A stretch of 64,000 nt of DNA, from the NCBI GenBank assembly GCA_951812535.1, contig CATOSK010000003.1, positions 97,001 through 161,000 of the forward strand. Reading direction: 5' to 3'. This stretch comes from an uncultured Dehalococcoidia bacterium (GTDB taxonomy: Bacteria; Chloroflexota; Dehalococcoidia; Lucifugimonadales; UBA3495). Below, piece by piece: positions 18,327 through 27,147 of the stretch. Both the position numbers and the translations under genes were made by a program. Each line of letters starts with the position of its first letter. The stretch's first letter is position 1. The notes under the pieces were generated by a model. The model saw only the letters and a list, made by a program, of their open reading frames with translations. It was not told the origin of the DNA and did not search any database.

Positions 18327-19280
18327 ATGGCAACCGTCAACACCGTCACCGGACCCGTCGATACTGCCGATTTCGGGTTCACCCTCAGCCACGAGCACGT
18401 TGGCACCAATGCCGCCGGCCTTCGCCACACCTACCCCCAGTTCATCGACCGCGAAGGGATCAAGGAGCAGTCCACGGCGGCCATGAAGGCCGTCTACGAA
18501 GACGGGGTTCGCACCATCATTGATGTTAGTACCTTCGACCTCGGCCGGGATGTCAACCTTATTCGTGAGGTAGCCGAAGGCAGCGGAATGCAGGTCGTCG
18601 TCGCCACCGGCAATCATCTGGCCGTCCCCCGTCCCTTCGGTGAGGTCTCCCCGGATGCCATCGCGCCCCTGTACATCAAGGAGATCGAGGAAGGCATCGA
18701 GGGGACCGGCATCAAGGCAGGGATAATCAAGGTCGCCAGCGACCGGGGCGGCATCACCCCGCAGCAGGAAATCGTCCTACGCGCCGCCGCCCGCACCCAG
18801 AAGGCCTCCGGTGTCCCCATATCGACCCACACCTGGTCTCCCGAGAGGATCGGGGATGCCCAGGTCGCCATCCTGGAAGAAGAGGGCGTCGACCTGGATC
18901 GGGTCTACATCGGTCACAGCAACGACGACACCAACCTTGAATATCTCCTCGGCCTTCTCAACAAGGGAGTATGGCTGGGCCTCGACCGCTATCCCGGCGG
19001 GCTAGTTCCGGGAACGCCCAACTGGGAGCAGCGCACCCAGGTTGCCTGGCAGCTCATAGAGGCGGGGTTCGCCCACCGGATCATGCTCTCCCACGATTAC
19101 TCCGTACCCAAGGCCCGCTACGGAGCGGAAGTGCAGGAGGCCCGCCGGTGGGCCAACCCCGACGGGTACAACTTCATCCCCCGCCACGTTCTTCCCCGTT
19201 TGAAGGAACTCGGAGCCACCGACGCCAACATCCACCAGCTAACCGTGGAGAACCCCCGGCGGTTCTTCGAAGGCGAATGA
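18327..19280 (+). CDS. Phosphotriesterase-family protein (lactonase-like)
   Basis: 317 aa amidohydrolase-superfamily TIM barrel. All metal ligands of the PTE family are visible: H22 and H24 in LSHEHVG, K135 in GIIKVASD (the carbamylated lysine), H168 in STHTWS, H197 in IGHSND, and D257 in LSHDYS. Natural substrates of such proteins are usually lactones; phosphotriesterase activity is typically promiscuous. GGAG lies 6 nt before the ATG at 18327. It is divergent from the CMD-family gene and preceded by a leader-repeat copy. Confidence 0.94.
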   Translation: MATVNTVTGPVDTADFGFTLSHEHVGTNAAGLRHTYPQFIDREGIKEQSTAAMKAVYEDGVRTIIDVSTFDLGRDVNLIREVAEGSGMQVVVATGNHLAVPRPFGEVSPDAIAPLYIKEIEEGIEGTGIKAGIIKVASDRGGITPQQEIVLRAAARTQKASGVPISTHTWSPERIGDAQVAILEEEGVDLDRVYIGHSNDDTNLEYLLGLLNKGVWLGLDRYPGGLVPGTPNWEQRTQVAWQLIEAGFAHRIMLSHDYSVPKARYGAEVQEARRWANPDGYNFIPRHVLPRLKELGATDANIHQLTVENPRRFFEGE

Positions 19281-19314
19281 GTCCATTCTTCGGGTCACCC
19301 GTGTGCCCCCAGGA

Positions 19315-19785
19315 CGGAGCCATTGGGAACCCCCGACCACCGGCCGGAGCGAAACCCGCCGGGAGCTGCCCAGCGAGCTTTAGACAAGTTACCTCAACAG
19401 AGCCAGAGAAAGCGGCGACCTTTGGAGGAAACCACCGCCCAACCTTGCGGCGGGTTGAGCGATTCCCCCAAGGCGGAACCATTGGGAGCACCCGGCCACT
19501 GGCCGGAGAGAGACCCGCCCGGAGCCGGCCAGAGAGCTTTAGACAAGTTGCCTCAACAGGGCGAGCGAAAGCGGCGACCTTTGGAGGAAACCACCGCCCA
19601 ACCTTGCGGCGGGTTGAGCGATTCCCCCAAGGCGGAGCCATTGGGAGCCCCCGGCCACTGGCCGGAGCGAGACCCGCCCGGAGCCGGCCAGCGAGCTTTA
19701 GACAAGTTGCCTCAACAGGGCGATCGAAAGCGGCGACCTTTGGAGGAAACCACCGCCCAACCTTGCGGCGGGTTGAGCGATTCGG
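19315..19785 (+). repeat. Three tandem ~159-bp repeats ending at the MFS start codon
   Basis: Units start at 19315, 19474 and 19633, an exact 159-bp period; the third is cut short at the GTG at 19786. Each unit has a left part (CGGAGCCATTGGGA, then CCGGCCGGAG), the dispersed leader core (GACAAGTT, GCGGCGACC), a TTTGGAGGAAACC segment, and a hairpin (CCGCC/GGCGG around a short loop). No open frame here looks like a protein. Confidence 0.9.
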
Positions 19786-21270
19786 GTGAACCCCCGCTAC
19801 AAATGGTATGCCTTCGCCGCTATGGCGGTCGGGACTTTCGCTTCAGTGGTCGACCACGGCAGCGTGACCGTCGCTTTGCCGTCCATCGCCGCCCACTTCC
19901 ATTCCGACATTCCCACCGTACAGTGGCTAGTCATCGGATTCGCCATGACCATCATTGCCCTGCTCCTTCCCATGGGACGGCTGGCAGACTTGGTCGGGTC
20001 GAAGAGAGTCTACGTGGCCGGGTCGCTGGTTCTGGTGGCGGGATCCATCTCCGCCGGGCTGTCCTCGGACCTGATGGTGCTGATTCTCTCCCGCATTGTC
20101 CAGGGGACCGGTGCGGCCATGACTCAAGGGACCGGAATGGCCATCGTGATAGCTGCCTTTCCGCCGTCCGAGCGGGGAAAGGCCATCGGGTTGATCATGA
20201 CCATGGTGGGAACCGGGGCCATTGCCGGACCGGCTACCGGCGGGATTCTGGTGGATGCCCTAGGATGGCGGGCGGTGTTCTTCGGGACCGTTCCCCTGGT
20301 GCTTATCAGCGTTGCAATGGCCCTCGCTATCATCCGCGACAACCCGCGGATGACGGGTTCCCCCAGAACCCGTTCTGGCCGGTTCGACTGGTTCGGTGCG
20401 GGAATCTCGTCCGCGGCCCTGATGGCTTTGTTGCTGGGGATAACCCACGCCCACAAGACCGGGTGGACGTCGTGGCCCATCCTCGCGGCCGGGGCAGCAT
20501 TCCTGTTCCTCTCCGGCCTCTTCGTCTGGTGGGAGCTGAAATACCCGTATCCGATGCTCCAGTTGCGGCTGTTTCGCCGGCGCAACTTCTCCCAGGGCGT
20601 GACCTCCAACTTCCTCATGTTTCTGGGGAGTTCGGCGGTCCTGTTTATGACGCCCTTCTACCTGCAGAACGTCTTGGGGTACCGCCCGTCGCTGGCCGGG
20701 CTGGTGGTGGTCCCCGGGGCCTTCTGCATGGCCCTGATCGGACCTTTGAGCGGTCACCTCTCCGACCGGTTCGGATGGCGCAAGTTCACTGTGGGTGGGA
20801 CCGTGCTTTCCATCACCGGGGTGTCCATCCTGTCCAACCTGTCGGAGGATTCCAGCCTGTTCCTCGTAGTTCCCGCCCTTATGCTCCAGAGCAGCGGCAT
20901 GGGGATGTTCTACAGCCCCAACACCAGCTCCATCCTTAGCGCCGTCCGGCGGAATAACCACGGAGTCGTCTCCGGGTTCTTGAACCTCATCCGCAACGCC
21001 GGCAATGTCGTCAGCGTCGCCATCGCCACCGCTATCGTGGCGTCCACCATGGGAGCCATGGGATACGAGCCCAGTCTCGATGCCATCCGGACCGCCGCCG
21101 GATCCGGCGTGGAGTCCGCCTTCACGCTAGGGCTCAAGTACGCCTACCTGACCATGGTTGCCTTCCTGGTCTGCTCGGTCCTCGTCTCCACGCTCCGCCT
21201 GAGGCCGGGGATCGATGCACCTCCCATACCAGGGGCTCCCATCGAACGGGAAGTGCAGACGGAAGGTTGA
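19786..21270 (+). CDS. MFS transporter, DHA2 (EmrB/QacA-like) drug-exporter type
   Basis: 494 aa with about 14 hydrophobic segments, as expected for DHA2 proton-antiport exporters. The loop 2-3 motif GRLADLVGSKRVYVAGS and the motif-C-like segment IAGPATGGILVDALGWRAVF are both present. The start is GTG at 19786, forced by an in-frame stop at 19774-19776. There is no Shine-Dalgarno at normal spacing; the nearest GGAGGAA lies about 36 nt upstream inside the tandem repeat. This unusual leader suggests regulated or leader-coupled translation. Export substrate is unknown. Confidence 0.9.
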   Translation: MNPRYKWYAFAAMAVGTFASVVDHGSVTVALPSIAAHFHSDIPTVQWLVIGFAMTIIALLLPMGRLADLVGSKRVYVAGSLVLVAGSISAGLSSDLMVLILSRIVQGTGAAMTQGTGMAIVIAAFPPSERGKAIGLIMTMVGTGAIAGPATGGILVDALGWRAVFFGTVPLVLISVAMALAIIRDNPRMTGSPRTRSGRFDWFGAGISSAALMALLLGITHAHKTGWTSWPILAAGAAFLFLSGLFVWWELKYPYPMLQLRLFRRRNFSQGVTSNFLMFLGSSAVLFMTPFYLQNVLGYRPSLAGLVVVPGAFCMALIGPLSGHLSDRFGWRKFTVGGTVLSITGVSILSNLSEDSSLFLVVPALMLQSSGMGMFYSPNTSSILSAVRRNNHGVVSGFLNLIRNAGNVVSVAIATAIVASTMGAMGYEPSLDAIRTAAGSGVESAFTLGLKYAYLTMVAFLVCSVLVSTLRLRPGIDAPPIPGAPIEREVQTEG

Positions 21271-21385
21271 TCGGTGCAGATGCCATACTGCTTGATGGAC
21301 AACCGGCTCTCTTCGTGCCAACATTGGGCTGAATAAACTCCTTTAGCGGGACCGCAATTGCTGAGACATCTCCGAGGAGGGACAT

Positions 21386-23398
21386 ATGGCGATAGTTTCG
21401 TTGGAAATCAGCAACCGGCAACCCCTGGCCCAGGAGGAATCCTTCGGAGAAGTGGGCACATACGTCCAGATTGACGGCACTGCCCATTTCGCTGTGGACC
21501 CGCTCCATGCGGCCAACGACCTCATCACCGACCTAGAGCTGGCGGCCCGGGACGAGGCGGGACTCGTCCGGTTCTCCGCCGACTTCCGCATTCTCCAGCC
21601 GGAAGACCCTTCCCGTGGCAGCCACCGGGTCTTCTTTGACATTTTGAACCGGGGAAAGGGCACGGCGCTGCGCAACTTCAACGACGCTCCCGACCTGGCC
21701 CCGGACCAACCGCTGGATGTGGGAAACGGTTTCCTGATGAGACAGGGTTACACCGTCGTCTGGTGCGGCTGGCAGCACGACGCGCCCGATGCTCCTGGCA
21801 TTATGCGGCTCAACGCGCCGGGGGCGTTGGAGCCTGACGGTTCGCCGGTTTCCGGGAAGCTTGTGGTGACCTTCCAGCCCAACGCGCTGATCCACGAACA
21901 GTTCCTTTCCGACCGGAACCACCGGCCCTACTTCGCCGCCGACCTCAACGACCCCGACGCATGCCTTACCGTCCAGGAGCACGAGGATGCTCCCGAGACG
22001 GTCATCCCCCGGGAAAAGTGGTCCTTCGGCCGGATGGTGGATGGACAATTGACGCCGGATCCCGCCTACGCCTGCATGGCCGACGGGTTCGAGGCCGGCA
22101 GGGTTTACCAGGTCATCTACCGCACCGTCGGAGCCCCCGTCGTCGGGCTTGGCCTGGCGGCTACCCGCGACCTCGCCTCCTTCTTGAAGCATGGTTCCAC
22201 GGCGGACGGCAACCCTTGCGCCGGTGACATCCGGCACGTATACACCTTCGGGTCGTCCCAGAGTGGCCGCTTCCTCCGCGACCTGCTGCACCTGGGGATG
22301 AACATTGACGAGTCCGGCCGCACCGCTTTCGACGGCCTTATACCTCACGTCGCTGGAGGCAAGAAGGGTGAGTTCAACCAGAGGTTCGCCCAGCCGTCCA
22401 GCCAGGCCAGCCGCAGCCCCAACAACGTGTTTCCCTTCAGCGACGTCTCCCAGACCGACCCGGAAACGGGAAACACGGACGGCGTTCTGGCCCGGCTTGA
22501 CGCCGCAGGGTGGGTGCCGAAGATTATGTACACCTACACGTCGTCGGAATACTGGGGAGGCGGAGGGTCCCTGGTTCACATCGACCTGACCGGCAGGGAG
22601 GATCTGGAAATTCCCGAGAATGTCCGGGTGTACGTCTTCGGCAGTGCCCAGCATCCCCTGGGGACGCCCAACCTGCGGGACTTCGACCCCGTCAACGGTA
22701 ACCGGGGGCAGCAACCCTTCAACTGCACCGACTACCGGCCGCTCCTCCGGGCCGCCCTGGTGAACCTGGACCGCTGGGTGACCTCCGAAGCGGTGCCCCC
22801 GACCAGCAGTTACCCCCGACTTGACGACGGAACCGCTGTCGGGCCAGGCGAGGTTGCCTCCGCCTTCGCCCGCATCCCCGGCGTCAACTTTCCTAACCCC
22901 CTGCGGCGTTTCCGCCGGCTGGACTTCGGGTTTGAAAATGGCGTGGCCAGCAAGATTCCTGCCGAGTTCGGCTCCCCCTTTCCCAACCTTGTCAGCGCCG
23001 TCGACGCCGACGGAAACGAGGTCACCGGGATCCGTATGCCCACCACCCGGGTCCCCCTTGCCACGCATACCGGCTGGAACCTCCGCCACTCCGACATCGG
23101 AGGAGAGGGCCAGATTCTATCCGCGGGCGGGGCCACCGGCGGAACTCTCATCGGGTCTTCCATCCCCTTCCCCACCACTCGGGCCCAGCGCGAGTCCACC
23201 GGAGACCCACGCCTGTCCATCCAGGAACGTTACCCGTCCCGGGACGATTATGTCACCCGCGTCGGCGCGGCAGCCCGGAAAATGGTAGACCAGGGTTACA
23301 TCCTCGAAGAGGACATAGGCCGGATAGCCAAGTACGCTGCGGCCCACTACGACGAACTGGCAGCCCACACGCTCGAACCTCAGCCTGCGGACAACTGA
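21386..23398 (+). CDS. Large alpha/beta-hydrolase-domain protein (Abhydrolase_10 type)
   Basis: 670 aa. The N-terminal ~250 residues form a beta-rich domain. The hydrolase nucleophile region YTFGSSQSGRFLRDLLH lies at ~288-304. The central IPHVAGGKKGEFNQRF and YTYTSSEYWGGGGSL segments are typical of this poorly characterised family. No signal peptide is seen. The start is set by GAGGAGGGACAT before the ATG. It lies 116 bp after the MFS gene and 78 bp before the ThDP enzyme. Ester or lactone hydrolysis is inferred from the fold only. Confidence 0.85.
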   Translation: MAIVSLEISNRQPLAQEESFGEVGTYVQIDGTAHFAVDPLHAANDLITDLELAARDEAGLVRFSADFRILQPEDPSRGSHRVFFDILNRGKGTALRNFNDAPDLAPDQPLDVGNGFLMRQGYTVVWCGWQHDAPDAPGIMRLNAPGALEPDGSPVSGKLVVTFQPNALIHEQFLSDRNHRPYFAADLNDPDACLTVQEHEDAPETVIPREKWSFGRMVDGQLTPDPAYACMADGFEAGRVYQVIYRTVGAPVVGLGLAATRDLASFLKHGSTADGNPCAGDIRHVYTFGSSQSGRFLRDLLHLGMNIDESGRTAFDGLIPHVAGGKKGEFNQRFAQPSSQASRSPNNVFPFSDVSQTDPETGNTDGVLARLDAAGWVPKIMYTYTSSEYWGGGGSLVHIDLTGREDLEIPENVRVYVFGSAQHPLGTPNLRDFDPVNGNRGQQPFNCTDYRPLLRAALVNLDRWVTSEAVPPTSSYPRLDDGTAVGPGEVASAFARIPGVNFPNPLRRFRRLDFGFENGVASKIPAEFGSPFPNLVSAVDADGNEVTGIRMPTTRVPLATHTGWNLRHSDIGGEGQILSAGGATGGTLIGSSIPFPTTRAQRESTGDPRLSIQERYPSRDDYVTRVGAAARKMVDQGYILEEDIGRIAKYAAAHYDELAAHTLEPQPADN

Positions 23399-23476
23399 AC
23401 CCGACGGGCGAGTTAGCAGGGGGCCCGCGACTCTTCGAACTAATTCAGCTAACGCAACCTGGAGACGGGGGAAACA

Positions 23477-25177
23477 ATGGCAACAATTAACCACGATGGA
23501 GGCGAAGCCATCCTCGAGGCCTTCCGCAATCTGGGAGTGGACTACATCATCTCCTCCCCCGGCTCCGAATGGGCTCCGGTCTGGGAAGCCCTCGCCCGCC
23601 AGCGGATCAACGAGACCCCAGGCCCGCAGTACATCAACTGCTGGCACGAGACGCTGGCCGTAGACATGGCTATCGGTTACACCCGGGCCACCGGAAAAAT
23701 GCAGGCGGTCCTGCTCCACGCCGGAGTGGGCCTTCTTCAGGGAAGCATGGGCGTCCACGGAGCCACGCTCGGTGAAGTCCCCGTCCTCGTCTGCTCCGGG
23801 GAGGCGAACAGCTACGGGGAAAACCCCGACCTGGACCCCCAGGGACAGTGGTACCGCAACCTCAGCGTTGTCGGTGGCCCCAACCGGTTCGCCGATGAAT
23901 TCGCCAAGTGGAGCGGCCAGGCCACCAGCCCCTACACCCTCTACGAACAGCTGGTGCGGGCCGGCGAACTGGCCCAGCGCGTGCCCATGGGGCCCGCCTT
24001 CCTGGACATCCCCATCGAGACCATGATCCACCCGTGGACCCCGCCGGAAAAACTCCGGCCTGTTCCGTCGGCGCCCCTGACCAGGCCCACCCAGGAATCG
24101 GTGGATGAGCTGGCCTCGCTGATCGAGCGCAGTAGTTTTCCCTTGATCATCACCGATTGCGCCGGCCGTGAACCGGAGGGTTTCCACAGCCTCTTCCGGC
24201 TGGCGGAACTGTTCGCCATCCCCGTCGTGGAGAGCGCCGCCACCTACTCCAACTTCCCCAAGAGCCACCCGCTCCACCTGGGATTCGACCCATCCCCCTA
24301 CCTGGACCGGGCTGACCTGGTACTGCTGGCCGGCAGCCGGTCTCCCTGGTATCCGCCCAACGCCGGCCCGAAACACGCCACGGTGGTCGCCATGGGTGAA
24401 ACTCCCATCAAGGCCCAGATGGCCTACCAGAACCTCCTGGCGGATCGGTACCTGGAGGGAGACCTCACTCTGATCCTTGGACTGCTCGCCGACGCCCTGG
24501 CACCGGCCTCCGTGCGGAAGTCTGCCGAAATCAGCAAGCGCCTGTCGGAGTGCCGGTCGGAACATGAACAAATGGCAGCCCACCGCCGTGAGTTGGAAAC
24601 TGCGGTCCAGTCCGGCATGCCCATCGATCCGGTGGCCCTCTGCGCCGCTATCAGCGATGTCATGCCGGAAGACACCGTCTACATCGAAGAGGTTACCTCT
24701 CACCGGGGAGTCATATCCAACCACGTGCGCTGGGACTCACCCCACCGCTACTTCCACCCCAACGGCGGACTCGGCCAGGGATTGGGACTCGCCCTGGGAG
24801 TCAAGCTGGCCAAGCCGGGCCAGCCGGTAGTCGCCCTCATGGGCGACGGCGGCTTCCTCTACAACCCGGTCACCCAGAGCTTCGGGGTTTCCCGCGAAGC
24901 CGGCCTGCCCTTCCTCACCGTGATTTTCAACAACGGCAACTACGAGGCCATGCGTCGCAACCACCTCCACTACTACCCCGACGGAGACGCCGCCCGCTCG
25001 GGAGTCTTCCACGGCGTTCACATTCCCGGCCCGGACTACGCCAGGCTCGTAGAACCCTTCGGCGGATACGGGGAACGGGTGGAGGACCCGGCAGACCTCG
25101 AATCGGCTCTCCGTAATGGTCTCAACGCGGTCCAGAAAGGACAGATGGCTTTGGTTGATGTCGCGCTGAGCCGCTAG
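23477..25177 (+). CDS. Thiamine-diphosphate-dependent enzyme (acetolactate-synthase-like)
   Basis: 566 aa with the three-domain layout of the POX/ALS family. The N-terminal pyrimidine-binding domain carries the catalytic glutamate in NCWHETLAVDMAIGY (E58). A central Rossmann-like domain follows. The C-terminal ThDP-binding motif MGDGGFLYN...NNGNY spans ~455-485. The reaction could be carboligation or decarboxylation of a 2-oxo acid; true acetolactate synthase is not supported by any regulatory subunit nearby. A GGGGGAAACA precedes the ATG. Its stop interlocks with that of the convergent NAT gene at CTAG. Confidence 0.9.
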   Translation: MATINHDGGEAILEAFRNLGVDYIISSPGSEWAPVWEALARQRINETPGPQYINCWHETLAVDMAIGYTRATGKMQAVLLHAGVGLLQGSMGVHGATLGEVPVLVCSGEANSYGENPDLDPQGQWYRNLSVVGGPNRFADEFAKWSGQATSPYTLYEQLVRAGELAQRVPMGPAFLDIPIETMIHPWTPPEKLRPVPSAPLTRPTQESVDELASLIERSSFPLIITDCAGREPEGFHSLFRLAELFAIPVVESAATYSNFPKSHPLHLGFDPSPYLDRADLVLLAGSRSPWYPPNAGPKHATVVAMGETPIKAQMAYQNLLADRYLEGDLTLILGLLADALAPASVRKSAEISKRLSECRSEHEQMAAHRRELETAVQSGMPIDPVALCAAISDVMPEDTVYIEEVTSHRGVISNHVRWDSPHRYFHPNGGLGQGLGLALGVKLAKPGQPVVALMGDGGFLYNPVTQSFGVSREAGLPFLTVIFNNGNYEAMRRNHLHYYPDGDAARSGVFHGVHIPGPDYARLVEPFGGYGERVEDPADLESALRNGLNAVQKGQMALVDVALSR

Positions 25178-25983
25178 GGAGAAGCATCTTCGGGCAGGAG
25201 CGACGCCACCTCTTCCGAGATCCCGAAATCCTCCACCAGCGCCGCAGTGACTTCTTCTTGGGAAATCGGGCTGCGCTCTACGGTCCCATCCGCCAGTGTC
25301 CTCATCCGTTCGCCAAACGCGATGGTGTCCACCCCATTGTCCCGGTTCTGCCGGATGTACAGGGCGTTGTTGAAGTTGCTCCTCAGACGGGTGCGTTCAT
25401 GGTATTCGTTGAACCGCGCCAGCGGAACGCCGATTTCCTCGATTCGGCAGGCCAGTCCCTCCGGGCGGTGAGCCGGATGCCATAGCACATGCCAGAGGCC
25501 GCCCCTCCCTTCCATTGAGACTCGCTCCGAAGGATGCCCCGCATGAGGCAGCGCGGCCTCCAGGAAAGGGACGGGCCGCCGGGTCAGCATAGACCCATCC
25601 ACCAAGTAGCGTGAACCTTCGACGGCGGCAGCCACCGACCCGTGGGTCGGACCAAACGCATCCGGGGACGAGAGCATGGTGGCCGCCACCCTCTCCACCG
25701 TGAACCCGATGGCGTCTAGCAGGTCGTGGATGGCGTGGCTGTTGGACCAGCACGTGCCCCCGGAGCCGTGGGCCAGCCATTGCCGGAAGAAGTGGTCCGA
25801 TGTGTGCCCGGGAATGGGCCCCTCGGCAGTCCCCGAGTAAAACAGGCGTTTCTGGATGTTGTCGAAGGGAACACTCATCGACCATTGGTAGTAGAGCGAG
25901 CACAAACCAGCCCAATCAGGCGGCGGGACCTCCCCGCATCCCAGCTTCTCGAGGATCGAGTCTACAAGTTTTGGGTCCAGCAT
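25174..25983 (-). CDS. Arylamine N-acetyltransferase family protein
   Basis: 269 aa. The NAT catalytic triad is visible: C78 in GGTCWSNSHAIHDLL, H114 in GPTHGSV, and D129 in LVDGSM. The family transfers acetyl (or propionyl/malonyl) groups from CoA thioesters to arylamines or amino-group intermediates. The N-terminus LCSLYYQWSMSVPFDNIQKRL matches the family pattern of a helical N-terminal domain. The stop codon overlaps that of the ThDP-enzyme gene by 4 nt, tail to tail. Confidence 0.92.
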   Translation of the reverse strand: MLDPKLVDSILEKLGCGEVPPPDWAGLCSLYYQWSMSVPFDNIQKRLFYSGTAEGPIPGHTSDHFFRQWLAHGSGGTCWSNSHAIHDLLDAIGFTVERVAATMLSSPDAFGPTHGSVAAAVEGSRYLVDGSMLTRRPVPFLEAALPHAGHPSERVSMEGRGGLWHVLWHPAHRPEGLACRIEEIGVPLARFNEYHERTRLRSNFNNALYIRQNRDNGVDTIAFGERMRTLADGTVERSPISQEEVTAALVEDFGISEEVASLLPEDASP

Positions 25984-26016
25984 ATTCTCCCTTCCGGCGC
26001 CATCTTCATGCCGGGG

Positions 26017-27111
26017 TCAGGGCGCTCCCGGCAGGGACTCACAGGCAATCCCGTTGTTGTCCCTGTCCAGCCTGTGACCGTCGCTCTCCGGTCCGCCGGC
26101 GGCCACGAAAAATGTCTGGGACTCCTGCCAGGTTTCAAAGTCCCCGCAGTCCCGGTCTGGCCCGTCTGGATGGTATCTTGGGCTGTCCGTGGCGAAAGTT
26201 GCCGCCGGGGCCGCAGTGGGTTCCCGGTCTGGTTGGTTGCTTATGACTAGGTCTCCGGACCGATCTGCGTTTATCGCCACCGGCGCGGAACAGGTGGAAG
26301 CCATTTCCCGCAGCGCCTCCAGCTCTTCAGGCGTTACCGAGAGGTTCCATCTCATCTTTATGCCGGCCCAGTTATCGGCGTAGTCGCACCAGTGGCTTTC
26401 GTTTTCCGGGCGCCACTCCTCCGGGCCCTTCCTCCCCTTGGAACGGTTGGCTGATGCTGTCACCGCCAGCAGGTGCTCCGGGTGGGACAGGTCGTTGGCG
26501 TAGGCCTTTTTCCGGTCCCTGCTCCAGTCCCAGGCCCCGGAACGGTGGGCGTTGGCCAAGGGCACTACGTGGTCAACGTCAAGTTCACCTGGATCGCCAA
26601 CGGTTATACCCGTGTACGGGTCCTCCCAAGAACCCGAATCGACCCTGCATCGCTTGTCCGATTTGAACCTGACCGGCGCTGCCGATTCTGCGATCAAGGT
26701 CTCCTGCCGGGCGTCCTGGCAGTCGCCGTCTTCGTCCATCCAGTGCGGCCAGTCATCCCGGTCATACGCCGGAAGATCGGCTGGTACTTCGCTTACGGCC
26801 AATTCAAATGACCTATCCCATGGTTGCGGAGCAGATGTTCCCCCCGTATCACCAACGCTTGAGGTTGAATTGGGAACGATGGCATGCGGAGCCATCGTAG
26901 GGGACTCCTGCTCGACCGGGGTTTCCGTTGTGGCAAGCCGTTCCCGCGGGTCCAGTTCTGGCGGGGACAGATCCAGACCGCAACCCGACCAGAGCAGTGC
27001 CAACACTCCCATAATAGTGCTGGCCAAGATGAGCGATTTCGCCGGGGATGTTTCCCTGACCTGTGAACTCGGAAGAGTTACACTCTCCCCTGCCCTCTTT
27101 CCCTCCCTCAA
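26017..27111 (-). CDS. Secreted lipoprotein with HNH (DUF1524-type) nuclease and excalibur domains
   Basis: 364 aa. A signal segment (~25-43) ends in the lipobox-like LLWSGC, putting the lipidated cysteine at C44. A Thr/Pro/Ser-rich linker follows. The HNH-type nuclease core DVDHVVPLANAHRSGAWDW (H181) continues to HPEHLLAVTASANRSKG. A C-terminal excalibur calcium-binding domain (~319-361) carries DRDCGDFETW and HRLDRDNNGIACE. Such proteins are predicted to be extracellular, membrane-anchored nucleases for DNA degradation or uptake. The start is TTG at 27111, supported by GGGAGGGTGG. The DUF502 gene lies 36 bp upstream. Confidence 0.85.
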   Translation of the reverse strand: MREGKRAGESVTLPSSQVRETSPAKSLILASTIMGVLALLWSGCGLDLSPPELDPRERLATTETPVEQESPTMAPHAIVPNSTSSVGDTGGTSAPQPWDRSFELAVSEVPADLPAYDRDDWPHWMDEDGDCQDARQETLIAESAAPVRFKSDKRCRVDSGSWEDPYTGITVGDPGELDVDHVVPLANAHRSGAWDWSRDRKKAYANDLSHPEHLLAVTASANRSKGRKGPEEWRPENESHWCDYADNWAGIKMRWNLSVTPEELEALREMASTCSAPVAINADRSGDLVISNQPDREPTAAPAATFATDSPRYHPDGPDRDCGDFETWQESQTFFVAAGGPESDGHRLDRDNNGIACESLPGAP

Positions 27112-27147
27112 ACCACCCTCCCGGGTTAGGATCCTCTCCTTGGGCCG

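Noticed and set aside
19323-20939. A 538-codon plus-strand frame through the tandem repeats and into the MFS gene
   Set aside because: It is out of frame with the transporter, has repetitive Arg/Pro/Gly-rich product from the 159-bp units, and no family motif.
23117-24724. A 535-codon minus-strand frame opposite the hydrolase and ThDP-enzyme genes
   Set aside because: It spans two well-supported plus-strand genes and its product is Gly/Val-rich without motifs, a usual shadow in GC-rich DNA.
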